Shown here in pieces: positions 28,181 through 36,509 of a stretch of 64,000 bases of DNA. The stretch comes from Hungatella hathewayi (lineage in GTDB: Bacteria > Bacillota > Clostridia > Lachnospirales > Lachnospiraceae). The DNA lies in NCBI GenBank assembly GCA_025149285.1, contig CP102274.1, positions 1,689,501 to 1,753,500 of the forward strand, given 5' to 3'. The notes beneath the pieces were generated by a model. The model made no database searches, had not been told where the DNA came from, and was given only the letters and a program-made list of their open reading frames with translations. The first letter of the stretch is position 1. The number at the start of each line of letters is the position of its first letter. A program made the translations under genes and the position numbers.

Positions 28181-28344
28181 CAAAATCACCATATACGGTA
28201 AAGCAATTCCAACGCTGCGTTATGTCTGATTGCGGTCACGCTTTTCGCAGGAACGTGTTATAATGATTATATAATTGATCCGCTAAAATGTATCCTTTCT
28301 TTTTCCGGATTGATACAAAACCATTGACGAGGAGATAAGAAGCC

Positions 28345-29109
28345 ATGAATCATACGACAGAACATACGCTGTATCAAATTATGCAGTTCGTACAGGAGCA
28401 GCACAGGCTGGAACATCCGGTAACCAGTGATATGATACGTCCATACCTAAACCGCATGCTTGCCATACGAATGGTACTTAAAGACGATTATATAACAACG
28501 GTTCATACACCGATCAAAAAAGTTTACTATGTCATGTCGGGATCATTCTCCATGATAAGAAGCTCCGTTGACGGAAAAAACACAATTCGTATTCAAAAGG
28601 CCCCCACCTTCCTGGGCGTGGACTTCACCGTCCTGTCTCTCGATGGCTACTATGCGGATAATCTTGCACTGGAGGATTGTCTGGTGCTTGAAATTAATCA
28701 GAAATACTTTTTAGAGAGTATCAGGCAAAATGGGGAGATGTGCTATGAGGTTTTGTACTCGATCTGCAATAAATTTTTTCAAACGTCATTCCGCTATGAC
28801 CATACGCTCTTTTACGATCCATGCACAAAGCTGATGATTTATATCCTGGATCACTGGATCGCCAATCACGGACAGAAGACAAAGTATACCATAGCGGTTC
28901 CCAATACCCGTATAGCCGATGAGATCGGCGTCAGCATACGGACGTATTATCGTGCAGTCAGCAAATTGAAAACGGATCATTTCATTTCTGTTGTTTCCGG
29001 TAATATCTGCGTTACATACGAGCAGATTCACCATATAAAGTCTTATCTTCAAAATTCCAAAGCTGTCACAGCGCTGCCGGCCTTTCTGGAAAACAGTACG
29101 CTGATGTAA
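28345..29109 (+). CDS. Crp/Fnr-family transcriptional regulator (YeiL-like)
   Basis: A 254-residue regulator. An N-terminal cyclic-nucleotide-binding-like barrel (about residues 35-135, KVYYVMSGSFSMIRSS) and a long dimer helix precede a divergent helix-turn-helix (about 190-225, RIADEIGVSIRTYYRAVSKL). There is no cysteine cluster for an Fe-S sensor. The recognition helix lacks the Glu that contacts TGTGA in E. coli Crp, so its DNA site is probably different. It is divergent from the symporter/sulfatase genes and most likely controls them; its gene also lies just upstream of the rubredoxin operon. A TATAAT is at 28259-28264. Confidence 0.82.
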   Translation: MNHTTEHTLYQIMQFVQEQHRLEHPVTSDMIRPYLNRMLAIRMVLKDDYITTVHTPIKKVYYVMSGSFSMIRSSVDGKNTIRIQKAPTFLGVDFTVLSLDGYYADNLALEDCLVLEINQKYFLESIRQNGEMCYEVLYSICNKFFQTSFRYDHTLFYDPCTKLMIYILDHWIANHGQKTKYTIAVPNTRIADEIGVSIRTYYRAVSKLKTDHFISVVSGNICVTYEQIHHIKSYLQNSKAVTALPAFLENSTLM

Positions 29110-29169
29110 TCCCTGTGCAGCGAGGACAAAGAAGGAGAAATTGGAATAAATAGTAATAGTTACTAATAT

Positions 29170-29211
29170 TGTGATAAAGTCACATACCGGGCCGTAAATA
29201 AATGCTATACT
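29170..29211 (+). promoter_or_regulatory. Crp/Fnr-like site and -10 box of the rubredoxin-ferredoxin genes
   Basis: TGTGATAAAGTCACA (29170-29184) is the exact reverse complement of the site at 22384-22398. Its centre is 29 bp ahead of TATACT (29206-29211), the same distance as at the other promoter. No -35 box fits, so an activator probably binds at about -41. Confidence 0.7.
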
Positions 29212-29263
29212 TTCCCCATACAAGGCAGACAGCAAAGCCTGAAAAGAAAAGGGGGTTATACGA

Positions 29264-29941
29264 ATGAAGAAATTCATATGCAGTGTTTGCGGCTACATCT
29301 ACGACGAAGCCGCCGGTATTCCCGACCGGGGGATCGAGCCGGGGACCAAATGGGAGGAACTGCCTCCGGACTGGGTCTGTCCGTTATGCGGCGCTCCAAA
29401 ATCTGCCTTTCGTGAAAAGAAGGAGGAAGGGGCAAAGGCTGTTTCTCAGGAACCGGCAGGGAAATCCGGCGAAGGCGGCGGTGAAGAACTCAGAGAACTT
29501 TCCTTTGGGGAACTAAGCGCGGTGTGTTCGAATCTGGCAAAAGGCTGTGAGAAGCAGTACCTCGCCGAGGAAATGGAGCTCTTTTTACAGCTGGCCGGCT
29601 ATTTTAAGACGAAGGCAGCACCGGCAGACATGGAGAATACGGGAGAACTGCTGGCAATGGTTTCAAAGGATCTGGAGACGGAATATCCTCAGGCGGAAGC
29701 GGCCGCAGAGGAGAGCGGGGACCGCGGCGCCAGGCGGGCTCTGGTCTGGAGCGGGAAGGTTACCAGGATGCTGGAAGCTCTGTTGGAGCGTTATGAAAAT
29801 GAGCAGAGAGCCTTTCTGGAGCACACAAAGGTTTTCGTCTGTGATATCTGCGGATTCATCTATATCGGCGACGAGGCCCCGGCCATATGTCCCGTGTGCA
29901 AGGTTCCCAGCTTAAAAATTATGGAAGTTCAAAGGAGGTAA
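29264..29941 (+). CDS. Rubredoxin / helical / rubredoxin-like fusion protein
   Basis: A 225-residue redox protein. Residues 1-50 are a complete rubredoxin ([13 protein letters not shown] and [11 protein letters not shown], two CxxC pairs for one iron). A charged linker and a mostly helical middle (about 80-185) resemble a worn rubrerythrin four-helix bundle; the usual ExxH di-iron motifs are not clear. The end (about 190-225) is a short rubredoxin-like knuckle, CDICGFIY and CPVCKVP. It probably shuttles electrons for peroxide or oxygen defence. ATG follows AAAAGGGGG; the ferredoxin-like gene starts 4 bp after its stop. Confidence 0.8.
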   Translation: MKKFICSVCGYIYDEAAGIPDRGIEPGTKWEELPPDWVCPLCGAPKSAFREKKEEGAKAVSQEPAGKSGEGGGEELRELSFGELSAVCSNLAKGCEKQYLAEEMELFLQLAGYFKTKAAPADMENTGELLAMVSKDLETEYPQAEAAAEESGDRGARRALVWSGKVTRMLEALLERYENEQRAFLEHTKVFVCDICGFIYIGDEAPAICPVCKVPSLKIMEVQRR

Positions 29942-29945
29942 GAAT

Positions 29946-30443
29946 ATGCATGCAGTAAGAAATATCAGATTATGTACGAAAGACTGTCTCTGCCTTTATG
30001 TCTGTCCTACCGGTGCAACCGATACGGAGACCGGCCAGGTGGATGCCTCCAAATGCATCGGATGTGGAATCTGTGCCAATGCCTGTCCCTCAGGAGCCAT
30101 CTCCATGGTGCCGGAGAAATATCCTCCTCAGCAGAAGAAAGAAGAGAAGACAACAGAACGCTTAAATAAACTGGCTGCCAGTAAGGTAAAGCAGGAAGCC
30201 ATGGCCGCGGCCATCGGCCGTGGAACGGCAGATCCGGTGGTAAAGCAGTTTGCGGCAGCCCTGGAGCGGTCCAACCGTCTGATGGCGGAGGATTTATACC
30301 GCGAGGCGGGATATATGCTTCCTCAGAGCCGGAATACCCATGAACTGCTTATGTCCATGGTGTCCGATGACGATAAACTTCCGGAGGATTTTCCGAAGGA
30401 GGCGGCCAGGAGGCTGCTGGATCTGCTGGAAGTGAATGAGTGA
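29946..30443 (+). CDS. Ferredoxin-like protein with unusual first Fe-S motif and helical tail
   Basis: A 165-residue protein. The second cluster motif is a standard [16 protein letters not shown]. The first is unusual: [15 protein letters not shown] gives C-x3-C-x-C-x3-CP spacing instead of C-x2-C-x2-C-x3-CP. Residues about 65-165 form a helical domain without cysteines, with no family I recognise. Translation is coupled to the rubredoxin-like gene, so the two probably form an electron-transfer pair, with this protein as donor. Terminated at 30479-30551. Confidence 0.8.
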   Translation: MHAVRNIRLCTKDCLCLYVCPTGATDTETGQVDASKCIGCGICANACPSGAISMVPEKYPPQQKKEEKTTERLNKLAASKVKQEAMAAAIGRGTADPVVKQFAAALERSNRLMAEDLYREAGYMLPQSRNTHELLMSMVSDDDKLPEDFPKEAARRLLDLLEVNE

Positions 30444-30478
30444 AAGAAGATGAATACGAAATAACGCTGAAGTAAAGC

Positions 30479-30551
30479 CGGAATACAGGGGAAAGACAAT
30501 TTGAAGACCGATCAAATTGTAGTTTCACCTGTATTCCGTTTTTGTATTTTT
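30479..30551 (+). terminator. Rho-independent terminator
   Basis: An outer 11-bp stem (30479-30489 with 30528-30538) encloses an inner CAATTTGA/TCAAATTG stem and is followed by TTTTTGTATTTTT. Confidence 0.9.
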
Positions 30552-30607
30552 ACTGCTCAGGACGGTAAACATTATGGCAGTAAAATTATGGAAATAAAGG
30601 GAGTGAC

Positions 30608-30636
30608 TTGACCACTGCAGTGTGATACAATTTAGA
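30608..30636 (+). promoter_or_regulatory. Possible promoter of the Fe-S aldo/keto reductase
   Basis: TTGACC (30608-30613), 17 bp, TTTAGA (30631-30636). The -10 box is poor. Confidence 0.35.
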
Positions 30637-30679
30637 ACAACAGTATGGAATACTTCTATATACAAAGGAGAGAGCGGAA

Positions 30680-31702
30680 ATGGCTGATGTGACATTGGGG
30701 AAAACAAAGATTACGGTGAACAAGAACGGCTTCGGTGCGCTGCCGGTTCAGAGAGTTTCGGTGGAAGAGGCGGGAACGCTGTTAAAAAAGGCGTTTAATC
30801 ATGGAATCACCTTTTTCGATACGGCCAGGGCCTACAGTGATAGTGAGGAAAAGCTGGGCCTGGCTTTTGAAGGGATTCGTGAGAAGATTTACATTGCCAC
30901 CAAGACGGCGGCAGATACGGCGGAGGGATTCCGGCGGGATTTAGAGGAAAGTCTGCGCCTTTTAAAGACGGATTACATCGATCTTTACCAGTTCCACAAT
31001 CCGGCGGTCTGTCCGAAGCCGGGAGACGGGAGCGGCCTCTATGAGGCGATGCTGGAGGCAAGGGAGCGCGGAACGGTCCGCCACATCGGCATTACCAACC
31101 ACAGGCTGCATGTGGCAGCCGAGGCGGTCGAGTCAGGCCTTTATGAGACGCTGCAGTTTCCGTTTTCCTATCTGGCGTCTGAAAAAGAACTGGAGCTGGT
31201 GGAAGCCTGCAAAGCGGCGGACATGGGATTTATTGCAATGAAGGCTCTGTCAGGAGGACTCATCACCAATTCTGCCGCGGCCTATGCCTACCTGGCTAAG
31301 TTCGACAATGTGCTTCCCATCTGGGGAATCCAGCGCGAACATGAACTCGATGAATTTCTGTCCTACATTGACAATCCTCCGGTCATGACAGAGGAGCTGG
31401 AGGCAGTCATCGAACACGACAGAAAGGAGCTATTGGGAGAGTTCTGCCGGGGCTGCGGATACTGTATGCCGTGTCCGGCGGAGATTGAGATCAACACCTG
31501 TGCCCGGATGTCGCTTTTGATCCGCCGTTCCCCATCTGCGGGTCATTTGACGGAGGCGTCACAGAATATGATGATGAAGATTAAGGATTGCCTGCACTGC
31601 GGCCAGTGCAGCAGCAAATGTCCATATGGTCTGGATACGCCAGCCCTCCTGGAACGGAATTTAAAGGATTACGAGGAGATTCTGGGCGGAAAGGCTTACT
31701 AA
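30680..31702 (+). CDS. Aldo/keto reductase with C-terminal 4Fe-4S domain
   Basis: A 340-residue fusion. Residues 1-240 are an aldo/keto reductase barrel (Asp and Tyr in DTARAYSDSEEKLG, Lys in IATKTAA, His in LYQFHNPA). Residues about 255-325 carry two cysteine clusters, CRGCGYCMPCPAEIEI and CLHCGQCSSKCPYGLDTP, able to hold Fe-S centres. This layout is widespread in Clostridia and is taken to link ferredoxin-type electrons to carbonyl reduction. ATG follows AAAGGAGAG. It stands apart from the ferredoxin gene upstream because a terminator intervenes. Confidence 0.9.
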   Translation: MADVTLGKTKITVNKNGFGALPVQRVSVEEAGTLLKKAFNHGITFFDTARAYSDSEEKLGLAFEGIREKIYIATKTAADTAEGFRRDLEESLRLLKTDYIDLYQFHNPAVCPKPGDGSGLYEAMLEARERGTVRHIGITNHRLHVAAEAVESGLYETLQFPFSYLASEKELELVEACKAADMGFIAMKALSGGLITNSAAAYAYLAKFDNVLPIWGIQREHELDEFLSYIDNPPVMTEELEAVIEHDRKELLGEFCRGCGYCMPCPAEIEINTCARMSLLIRRSPSAGHLTEASQNMMMKIKDCLHCGQCSSKCPYGLDTPALLERNLKDYEEILGGKAY

Positions 31703-31718
31703 GACACAATAAATTCAT

Positions 31719-31747
31719 TTGATCTTTTCCAGGCGCGGCCTTATAAT
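31719..31747 (+). promoter_or_regulatory. Sigma-A promoter of the cyclophilin gene
   Basis: TTGATC (31719-31724), 17 bp, TATAAT (31742-31747), 47 bp before the ATG. Confidence 0.75.
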
Positions 31748-31794
31748 ATGATACGTTATCAGAGAATACGATTTTATGACAGGAGAGATTGATT

Positions 31795-32454
31795 ATGAAG
31801 AAACGTATCATGCTGCTCATGGTTTTGACAGCGGCCGTGCTGGCCGGCTGCTCCGGTAAGGCGGGCGCGGCAGACCAGACGATTTCCTCTTCCGCCGCAG
31901 AGACGGCTGCAGAGGAGACCAAAACAGACGCCGGCACTGCGGGAGAGACGGTGGAAGCAGTGAAACATCATGTGAAAATCAATGTGAAGGACTACGGCAC
32001 CATCTCAGTGGAGCTGAATCCAACATACGCCCCGATTACCGTAGAGAATTTTCTCTCGCTGGCGGAATCCGGCTTCTATGACGGACTCACATTTCACCGC
32101 ATCATCGACGGCTTTATGATTCAGGGCGGAGATCCGTTAGGAACAGGACTGGGCGGTTCCGATACCACCATTAAGGGCGAATTTTCCAGCAACGGTGTGG
32201 AGAACCCGCTTTCCCATACGCGCGGGGCAATTTCCATGGCCCGTTCCCAGGATAAGGACAGCGCAAGCTCTCAGTTCTTTATCGTACATCAGGACAGCCC
32301 TCATCTCGACGGTGATTATGCAGTGTTCGGTTATGTGACGGACGGGATGGATGTGGTTGATAAAATCTGTGAGGACACGAAAGTGACAGACCGCAACGGA
32401 ACAGTGGCAAAAGAAAATCAGCCGGTGATAGAGAGCGTTGAAGTGGTGGACTGA
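31795..32454 (+). CDS. Cyclophilin-type peptidyl-prolyl isomerase lipoprotein
   Basis: A 219-residue extracytoplasmic foldase. The signal peptide ends in lipobox LAGC (Cys19), followed by an A/E/T-rich linker and the cyclophilin domain from about residue 58. It has the core FHRIIDGFMIQGGDP, with the catalytic Arg, and SQFFIVHQDSPHLDGDYAVFG. It is tethered to the outer face of the membrane and helps fold secreted proteins. The ATG at 31795 follows AGGAGAG; a TTG two codons upstream is less likely. It has its own promoter. Confidence 0.92.
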   Translation: MKKRIMLLMVLTAAVLAGCSGKAGAADQTISSSAAETAAEETKTDAGTAGETVEAVKHHVKINVKDYGTISVELNPTYAPITVENFLSLAESGFYDGLTFHRIIDGFMIQGGDPLGTGLGGSDTTIKGEFSSNGVENPLSHTRGAISMARSQDKDSASSQFFIVHQDSPHLDGDYAVFGYVTDGMDVVDKICEDTKVTDRNGTVAKENQPVIESVEVVD

Positions 32455-32651
32455 CACGGATGACTATGGGGAATACTGTCTGTCGGGCACGAAAAAGAGA
32501 ATAAAAGAGGAATAAAGTATTAAGTAATTCTTACATTTAAAAAAGGGGTTGTACTTTTGGCTGATATGGTGTTAAGGTATAGGGAGAGCGGACGCGGGAG
32601 TCTGCGGACCAGGCGACGCTCAATTCTTAAAAGGTTTTAAAGGTAAGGTGA

Positions 32652-34064
32652 ATGAGTATCAGAATGAAGAAAACAGGAATGCTTGTAAGAATTGCCCTGA
32701 TGGCGGCAGTATTGATCTTATTGCCGGCACAGGCTGTACTGGCAGATGACACGACCAGATTTGTACCGGGAACAAAGGTGAACGGCATCGGAATCGGCGG
32801 ACTTACGGTGGATGAAGCGAAAGCACAGATAGAAGGCTTTTACAGCGCAGAATACAAGCTGACGATAAAGGAGAGAGACGGAAAGACCGAGACGTTAAAG
32901 GGGGGAGATGTGGGATATAAGGCAACGGCTCCGGATGGGCTTTCCGCCATCCTCGACGCACAGAATGCCTCGGGCCGCGTGTCAGGGCCTTCGACGGATA
33001 ATTCCCACACCATGAGTATGAGCGTGCAGTACGATGAGGGAGCCCTGACCAATGCGGTGAACGGATTGGGCTGCATCAGCGGCGCGGACATTGTAGTGAC
33101 TCAGGATGCCCATATTACGGCATATCAGGAGGGAACCCCCTTCACGATCATCCCCGAGGTACAGGGAAACAACGTGGATCAGGATAAGGTTCTGGCTCTC
33201 GTAAAGGAAGCGGTGAAGGCAGGCAGCAGCGAAGTGGATCTGGCAGCATCCGGCTGTTACGCGACTGTCCGAGTAACCGCGGAGGATGCGGCGTTAAAGG
33301 ATCTGTGCGATACCATGAACCGGTGCAGGGACATGGTGATTACTTATCAGTTTGGCGACCAGACGGTAACGCTGGAAGGGGAAACCATCTGTACCTGGAT
33401 TCTCGGAAGCACTCAGGACGGACTTGTAGATGTGAATTACGACAAGGCTGCGGCATTTGTGAAATCCATGGCGGATCAGTTTGATACAGCCGGAAAGACA
33501 AGGGTGTTCCATACGACGACGGGAAAAGATTTGAATCTGACGGGCCCCTACGGCTGGCAGATTGACCAGGCGGGAGAGACCGCATCGCTGATCGCCATGA
33601 TCCGGACCGGACAGAGCCAGGCAAGGGAACCCTTATACAGCAAAAAAGGCCAGGACAGGACCGTGGACTGGGGAAATACTTATGTGGAGATTGATTTGAC
33701 CAGCCAGCACGTATATATGTATCAGGACGGGAATCTTGCATGGGACGCGCCCTGTGTTACAGGAAATGTATCAAAGAATTACACGACACCGGAGGGCATC
33801 TACAGCCTGACCTATAAACAGACGGACCGGATACTCCGCGGGGAGAAGAAGGCGGACGGCACATACGAATATGAGAGTCACGTGGATTACTGGATGCCGT
33901 TTAACGGAGGCATCGGACTCCATGATGCCAGCTGGAGAAGTAAATTCGGCGGAACCATTTACCAGTACGGCGGAAGCCATGGCTGTATTAACCTGCCGCC
34001 GGCCAAGGCAAAGACCCTCTATGATATGGTTTACACCGGGATTCCGGTTATCTGCTATAATTAA
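32652..34064 (+). CDS. L,D-transpeptidase with peptidoglycan-binding repeats
   Basis: A 470-residue secreted or membrane-tethered wall enzyme. An N-terminal signal segment (MLVRIALMAAVLILLPAQAV part) ends near residue 31. Residues about 35-330 are two repeats of the PG_binding_4-type domain. The YkuD catalytic domain (about 345-470) has HDASWRSKFGG and SHGCIN with nucleophile Cys445. It makes 3-3 cross-links or attaches peptides in peptidoglycan. It is closely related to the protein at 45674-47410, which has an extra tail. The 197-bp leader has a possible TTGTAC...TAAGGT promoter. A strong terminator follows. Confidence 0.92.
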   Translation: MSIRMKKTGMLVRIALMAAVLILLPAQAVLADDTTRFVPGTKVNGIGIGGLTVDEAKAQIEGFYSAEYKLTIKERDGKTETLKGGDVGYKATAPDGLSAILDAQNASGRVSGPSTDNSHTMSMSVQYDEGALTNAVNGLGCISGADIVVTQDAHITAYQEGTPFTIIPEVQGNNVDQDKVLALVKEAVKAGSSEVDLAASGCYATVRVTAEDAALKDLCDTMNRCRDMVITYQFGDQTVTLEGETICTWILGSTQDGLVDVNYDKAAAFVKSMADQFDTAGKTRVFHTTTGKDLNLTGPYGWQIDQAGETASLIAMIRTGQSQAREPLYSKKGQDRTVDWGNTYVEIDLTSQHVYMYQDGNLAWDAPCVTGNVSKNYTTPEGIYSLTYKQTDRILRGEKKADGTYEYESHVDYWMPFNGGIGLHDASWRSKFGGTIYQYGGSHGCINLPPAKAKTLYDMVYTGIPVICYN

Positions 34065-34081
34065 ATAAGGGAAAAGATCAG

Positions 34082-34126
34082 ATCCCGGAAGACATTTTGT
34101 GAAAAAACGTCTTCCGGGATTTTTGT
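34082..34126 (+). terminator. Rho-independent terminator
   Basis: A perfect 12-bp stem (34082-34093 with 34109-34120), followed by TTTTGT, ends the L,D-transpeptidase transcript. Confidence 0.92.
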
Positions 34127-34182
34127 ATAGGGCCCGCTGCGGGGCACCGGACAGGGCGTGAACGTTACCGGGCGAAAAGGAA

Positions 34183-34236
34183 ACCTGTCTTGTCACCTGT
34201 CTTTTGATTGACAAGACAGGTGATTTATGGTAAATT
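34183..34236 (+). promoter_or_regulatory. Promoter with overlapping inverted-repeat operator (candidate NiaR box)
   Basis: TTGACA (34208-34213), 17 bp and TAAATT (34231-34236) form the promoter. A perfect 13-bp inverted repeat (34183-34195 with 34209-34221, ACCTGTCTTGTCA) and an alternative 11-bp pairing (34193-34203 with 34213-34223) overlap the -35 box. Binding there would block transcription. The operon ends with a NiaR-type repressor, and TGTC/GACA palindromes are the sort of site recalled for NiaR in Firmicutes, so autoregulation is likely. Confidence 0.7.
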
Positions 34237-34341
34237 TAAACAAAAGGGCAGTACTGTTTTTGGCGAAAGTGTCAGTGAGTTGCAGCAGGTACAGCCCTTT
34301 CTGAACGTGAACGCAGGAATGAGAGGAAAGGAGATGGGAAG

Positions 34342-35106
34342 ATGGAAGAATTCATGCCTCATATCAGGCTGTCGAAGGAGCAGGCGGCGCCCCATGTGCT
34401 TCTGCCCGGGGACCCGCAGCGGCTGGACCGGATTGCGGAATGCCTGGAGGATGTGAAAGAACTGGCTTATAACAGGGAATACCGGAGCTTAAGAGGCGTC
34501 TATAAGGGCGTTCCGGTCATGGCGGTATCCACGGGAATCGGCGGTGCCTCTGCCGCCATCGCGGTGGAAGAGCTGGTGAGAATCGGCGTCAGGAACATGA
34601 TACGGATCGGAAGCTGCGGCGCTTTACAAAAGGGAATCCGGCTGGGGGACTTAATCCTGGTGAATGGGGCCGTGCGGGATGACGGTGCCTCAGTCACTTA
34701 TGTGGACAGCATTTATCCCGCCATACCGGACACGGAGCTGCTGGCGGCATGCATGATGAGTGCGGAGGAGCTGGGAGCAAAGTTCCATGTGGGAATCGCC
34801 AGGAGCCATGACAGCTTCTACATCGATGACGAAGAGGCGGTCAGCACCTACTGGAGGGAGAGGGGCGTTCTGGGCTCCGATATGGAGACGGCGGCGCTGT
34901 TTGTCATCGGGAGACTGCGGGGAGTGAAGACGGCCTCGATCCTGAACACGGTCGTGGAATGGGAGGATTCCCTGGAGGAGAACATTAACAGCTATACCGG
35001 CGGAGAGTCCGCCATGATGCAGGGGGAACGGATGGAGATTCTTACAGCGCTTGAAGCGTTTGTACGAATAGATAAAAACAAACAGGGAGGCAATTCGTAT
35101 GAGTAA
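34342..35106 (+). CDS. Nucleoside phosphorylase (uridine/purine phosphorylase family)
   Basis: A 254-residue phosphorylase of the PNP/UDP family. The phosphate-binding start PHVLLPGDPQRLDRIAE, the TGIGGASAAIAVEEL segment, the RIGSCGAL turn and the ribose-binding SDMETAALF are all present. It splits a nucleoside with phosphate to a free base and ribose-1-phosphate in the cytoplasm. ATG at 34342 follows AAAGGAG. Its 3' end overlaps the ECF S-component start by 8 bp, and the operon ends with NiaR, so the nucleoside may be nicotinamide or nicotinic acid riboside; this is inference. Confidence 0.85.
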   Translation: MEEFMPHIRLSKEQAAPHVLLPGDPQRLDRIAECLEDVKELAYNREYRSLRGVYKGVPVMAVSTGIGGASAAIAVEELVRIGVRNMIRIGSCGALQKGIRLGDLILVNGAVRDDGASVTYVDSIYPAIPDTELLAACMMSAEELGAKFHVGIARSHDSFYIDDEEAVSTYWRERGVLGSDMETAALFVIGRLRGVKTASILNTVVEWEDSLEENINSYTGGESAMMQGERMEILTALEAFVRIDKNKQGGNSYE

Positions 35107-35701
35107 CATTTTTAAAACCAAATTAAATGCAGCATGTATCGTGCTGATTCCGGCATGTATCGGAATCAATTACTTAGGCAAGTTGTTTGCGTCAGTCTTA
35201 AAGCTGCCATTGTGGCTGGATTCCATCGGAACCTGCATCGGCGCTGTGCTGGGCGGGCCCATCATCGGTGGCATCTGCGGCGCGGCCAACAACTTAATCT
35301 ACGGCTTTACAACAGGCGATTCCATCACTCTGGTCTATGCACTGACCAGTCTTGGCATCGGTGTGGCTGTCGGAATTATGGCAAGGCTCGGACGCATGGA
35401 GAAGTTTTCGGGTGCTGTCTTGACGGCGTGTGTGGCCGGCTTTGTGGCAGTCCTTATTTCCACACCGCTCAACATCATATTCTGGGGCGGTACGACAGGA
35501 AACCTCTGGGGAGACGCCGTGTTTGCATGGTCACAGGCTTCCGGACTTCCGGTAGCGCTGGGGTCCTTCCTGGATGAAGTAATTGTCGATGTCCCGGATA
35601 AGCTGATTACCCTGTTCATCGTATTTGCCATTATCAAGGGACTGCCGAAGAAGCTGACCTCCCTTTACGAGATGGGCGATGAGGTGGAGAGTCTCGATTA
35701 A
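35099..35701 (+). CDS. ECF transporter S component
   Basis: A 200-residue membrane protein of about six helices. The pattern LPLWLDSIGTCIGAVLGGP followed by GGICGAANNLIYG is that of a substrate-capturing S component. It overlaps the phosphorylase gene and precedes genes for the T component and a double ATPase, so this is a dedicated importer. It is not obviously NiaX by sequence memory. The neighbouring phosphorylase and NiaR suggest a nucleoside-type NAD precursor as substrate. Confidence 0.82.
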   Translation: MSNIFKTKLNAACIVLIPACIGINYLGKLFASVLKLPLWLDSIGTCIGAVLGGPIIGGICGAANNLIYGFTTGDSITLVYALTSLGIGVAVGIMARLGRMEKFSGAVLTACVAGFVAVLISTPLNIIFWGGTTGNLWGDAVFAWSQASGLPVALGSFLDEVIVDVPDKLITLFIVFAIIKGLPKKLTSLYEMGDEVESLD

Positions 35702-35735
35702 CCACGAAACTTTTTAATGAAGGACGGAGCGTTTT

Positions 35736-36509
35736 ATGAAAAGTATCAGCCTTTATGTGGACAAAGATACATATTTGACCAGGCTGCATCCCTTCGCCAA
35801 GATGCTTTATATTGCGGCGGCCATCAGTGTGCCCGTCATCATGGGCACACTGTGGATGTTCGGCGTGTTTATCGCCGTCAGCCTGGGACTGCTCATCAGC
35901 GGAAAAATCATGAAAAAGGTCTTACCGCTGATTGCATTTTCGTTTACCATCATCATCACGGTCTTCCTGATCCACGGCCTGTTCAACCGGGAGAATCAGA
36001 ATGTCCTGGCGGCTTTGGGGCCGCTTAAGTTCTATAAGGAAGGACTTCTCTACGCCTCCCGGATCGGGCTTAACATCTTAAACATGCTTCTGGCTTTCGC
36101 CATGTTTGTGCTGACTACGAAGCCGGCTGCCCTGGTGGAGGATCTGGAGCAGGCAGGCTTTTCTCCCCGCTTCGGGTATATGATCAGCTCCGTGTTCCAG
36201 ATCATTCCGCAGATGATGGGGACGATGAACACCATCATGGATGCACAGCGGAGCAGAGGGATGGAGACGGAAGGAAGCCTTTTTGTGAGGGCGAAGGCAT
36301 TTATCCCGCTGATTTCACCGGTGGTGAGCAGCTCCCTTATCAATACCAGGGAGAGGGCCATCGCGCTGGAAGTGCGGGGCTTTGATTCAAAGACGAAGAA
36401 GACCTTTTTAAATGACCACAAGATCAAGGGGCGCGACAGGGCGTTTATGATTGTGATGGTCCTTCTGATAGCGGGCGCTGTGGTATGGAGGGTGATGAGA
36501 TGGCTCTGA
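35736..36509 (+). CDS. ecfT: ECF transporter transmembrane component (EcfT)
   Basis: A 257-residue T component: an N-terminal LHPFAKMLYIAAAISVP segment, four to five helices, and the coupling helices with two Ala-Arg-Gly-type signatures, AQRSRGMET and ALEVRGFDSKTKKT, that dock on the ATPases. It starts 34 bp after the S component and overlaps the ATPase start by 10 bp. It links the S component to ATP hydrolysis in the membrane. Confidence 0.9.
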   Translation: MKSISLYVDKDTYLTRLHPFAKMLYIAAAISVPVIMGTLWMFGVFIAVSLGLLISGKIMKKVLPLIAFSFTIIITVFLIHGLFNRENQNVLAALGPLKFYKEGLLYASRIGLNILNMLLAFAMFVLTTKPAALVEDLEQAGFSPRFGYMISSVFQIIPQMMGTMNTIMDAQRSRGMETEGSLFVRAKAFIPLISPVVSSSLINTRERAIALEVRGFDSKTKKTFLNDHKIKGRDRAFMIVMVLLIAGAVVWRVMRWL

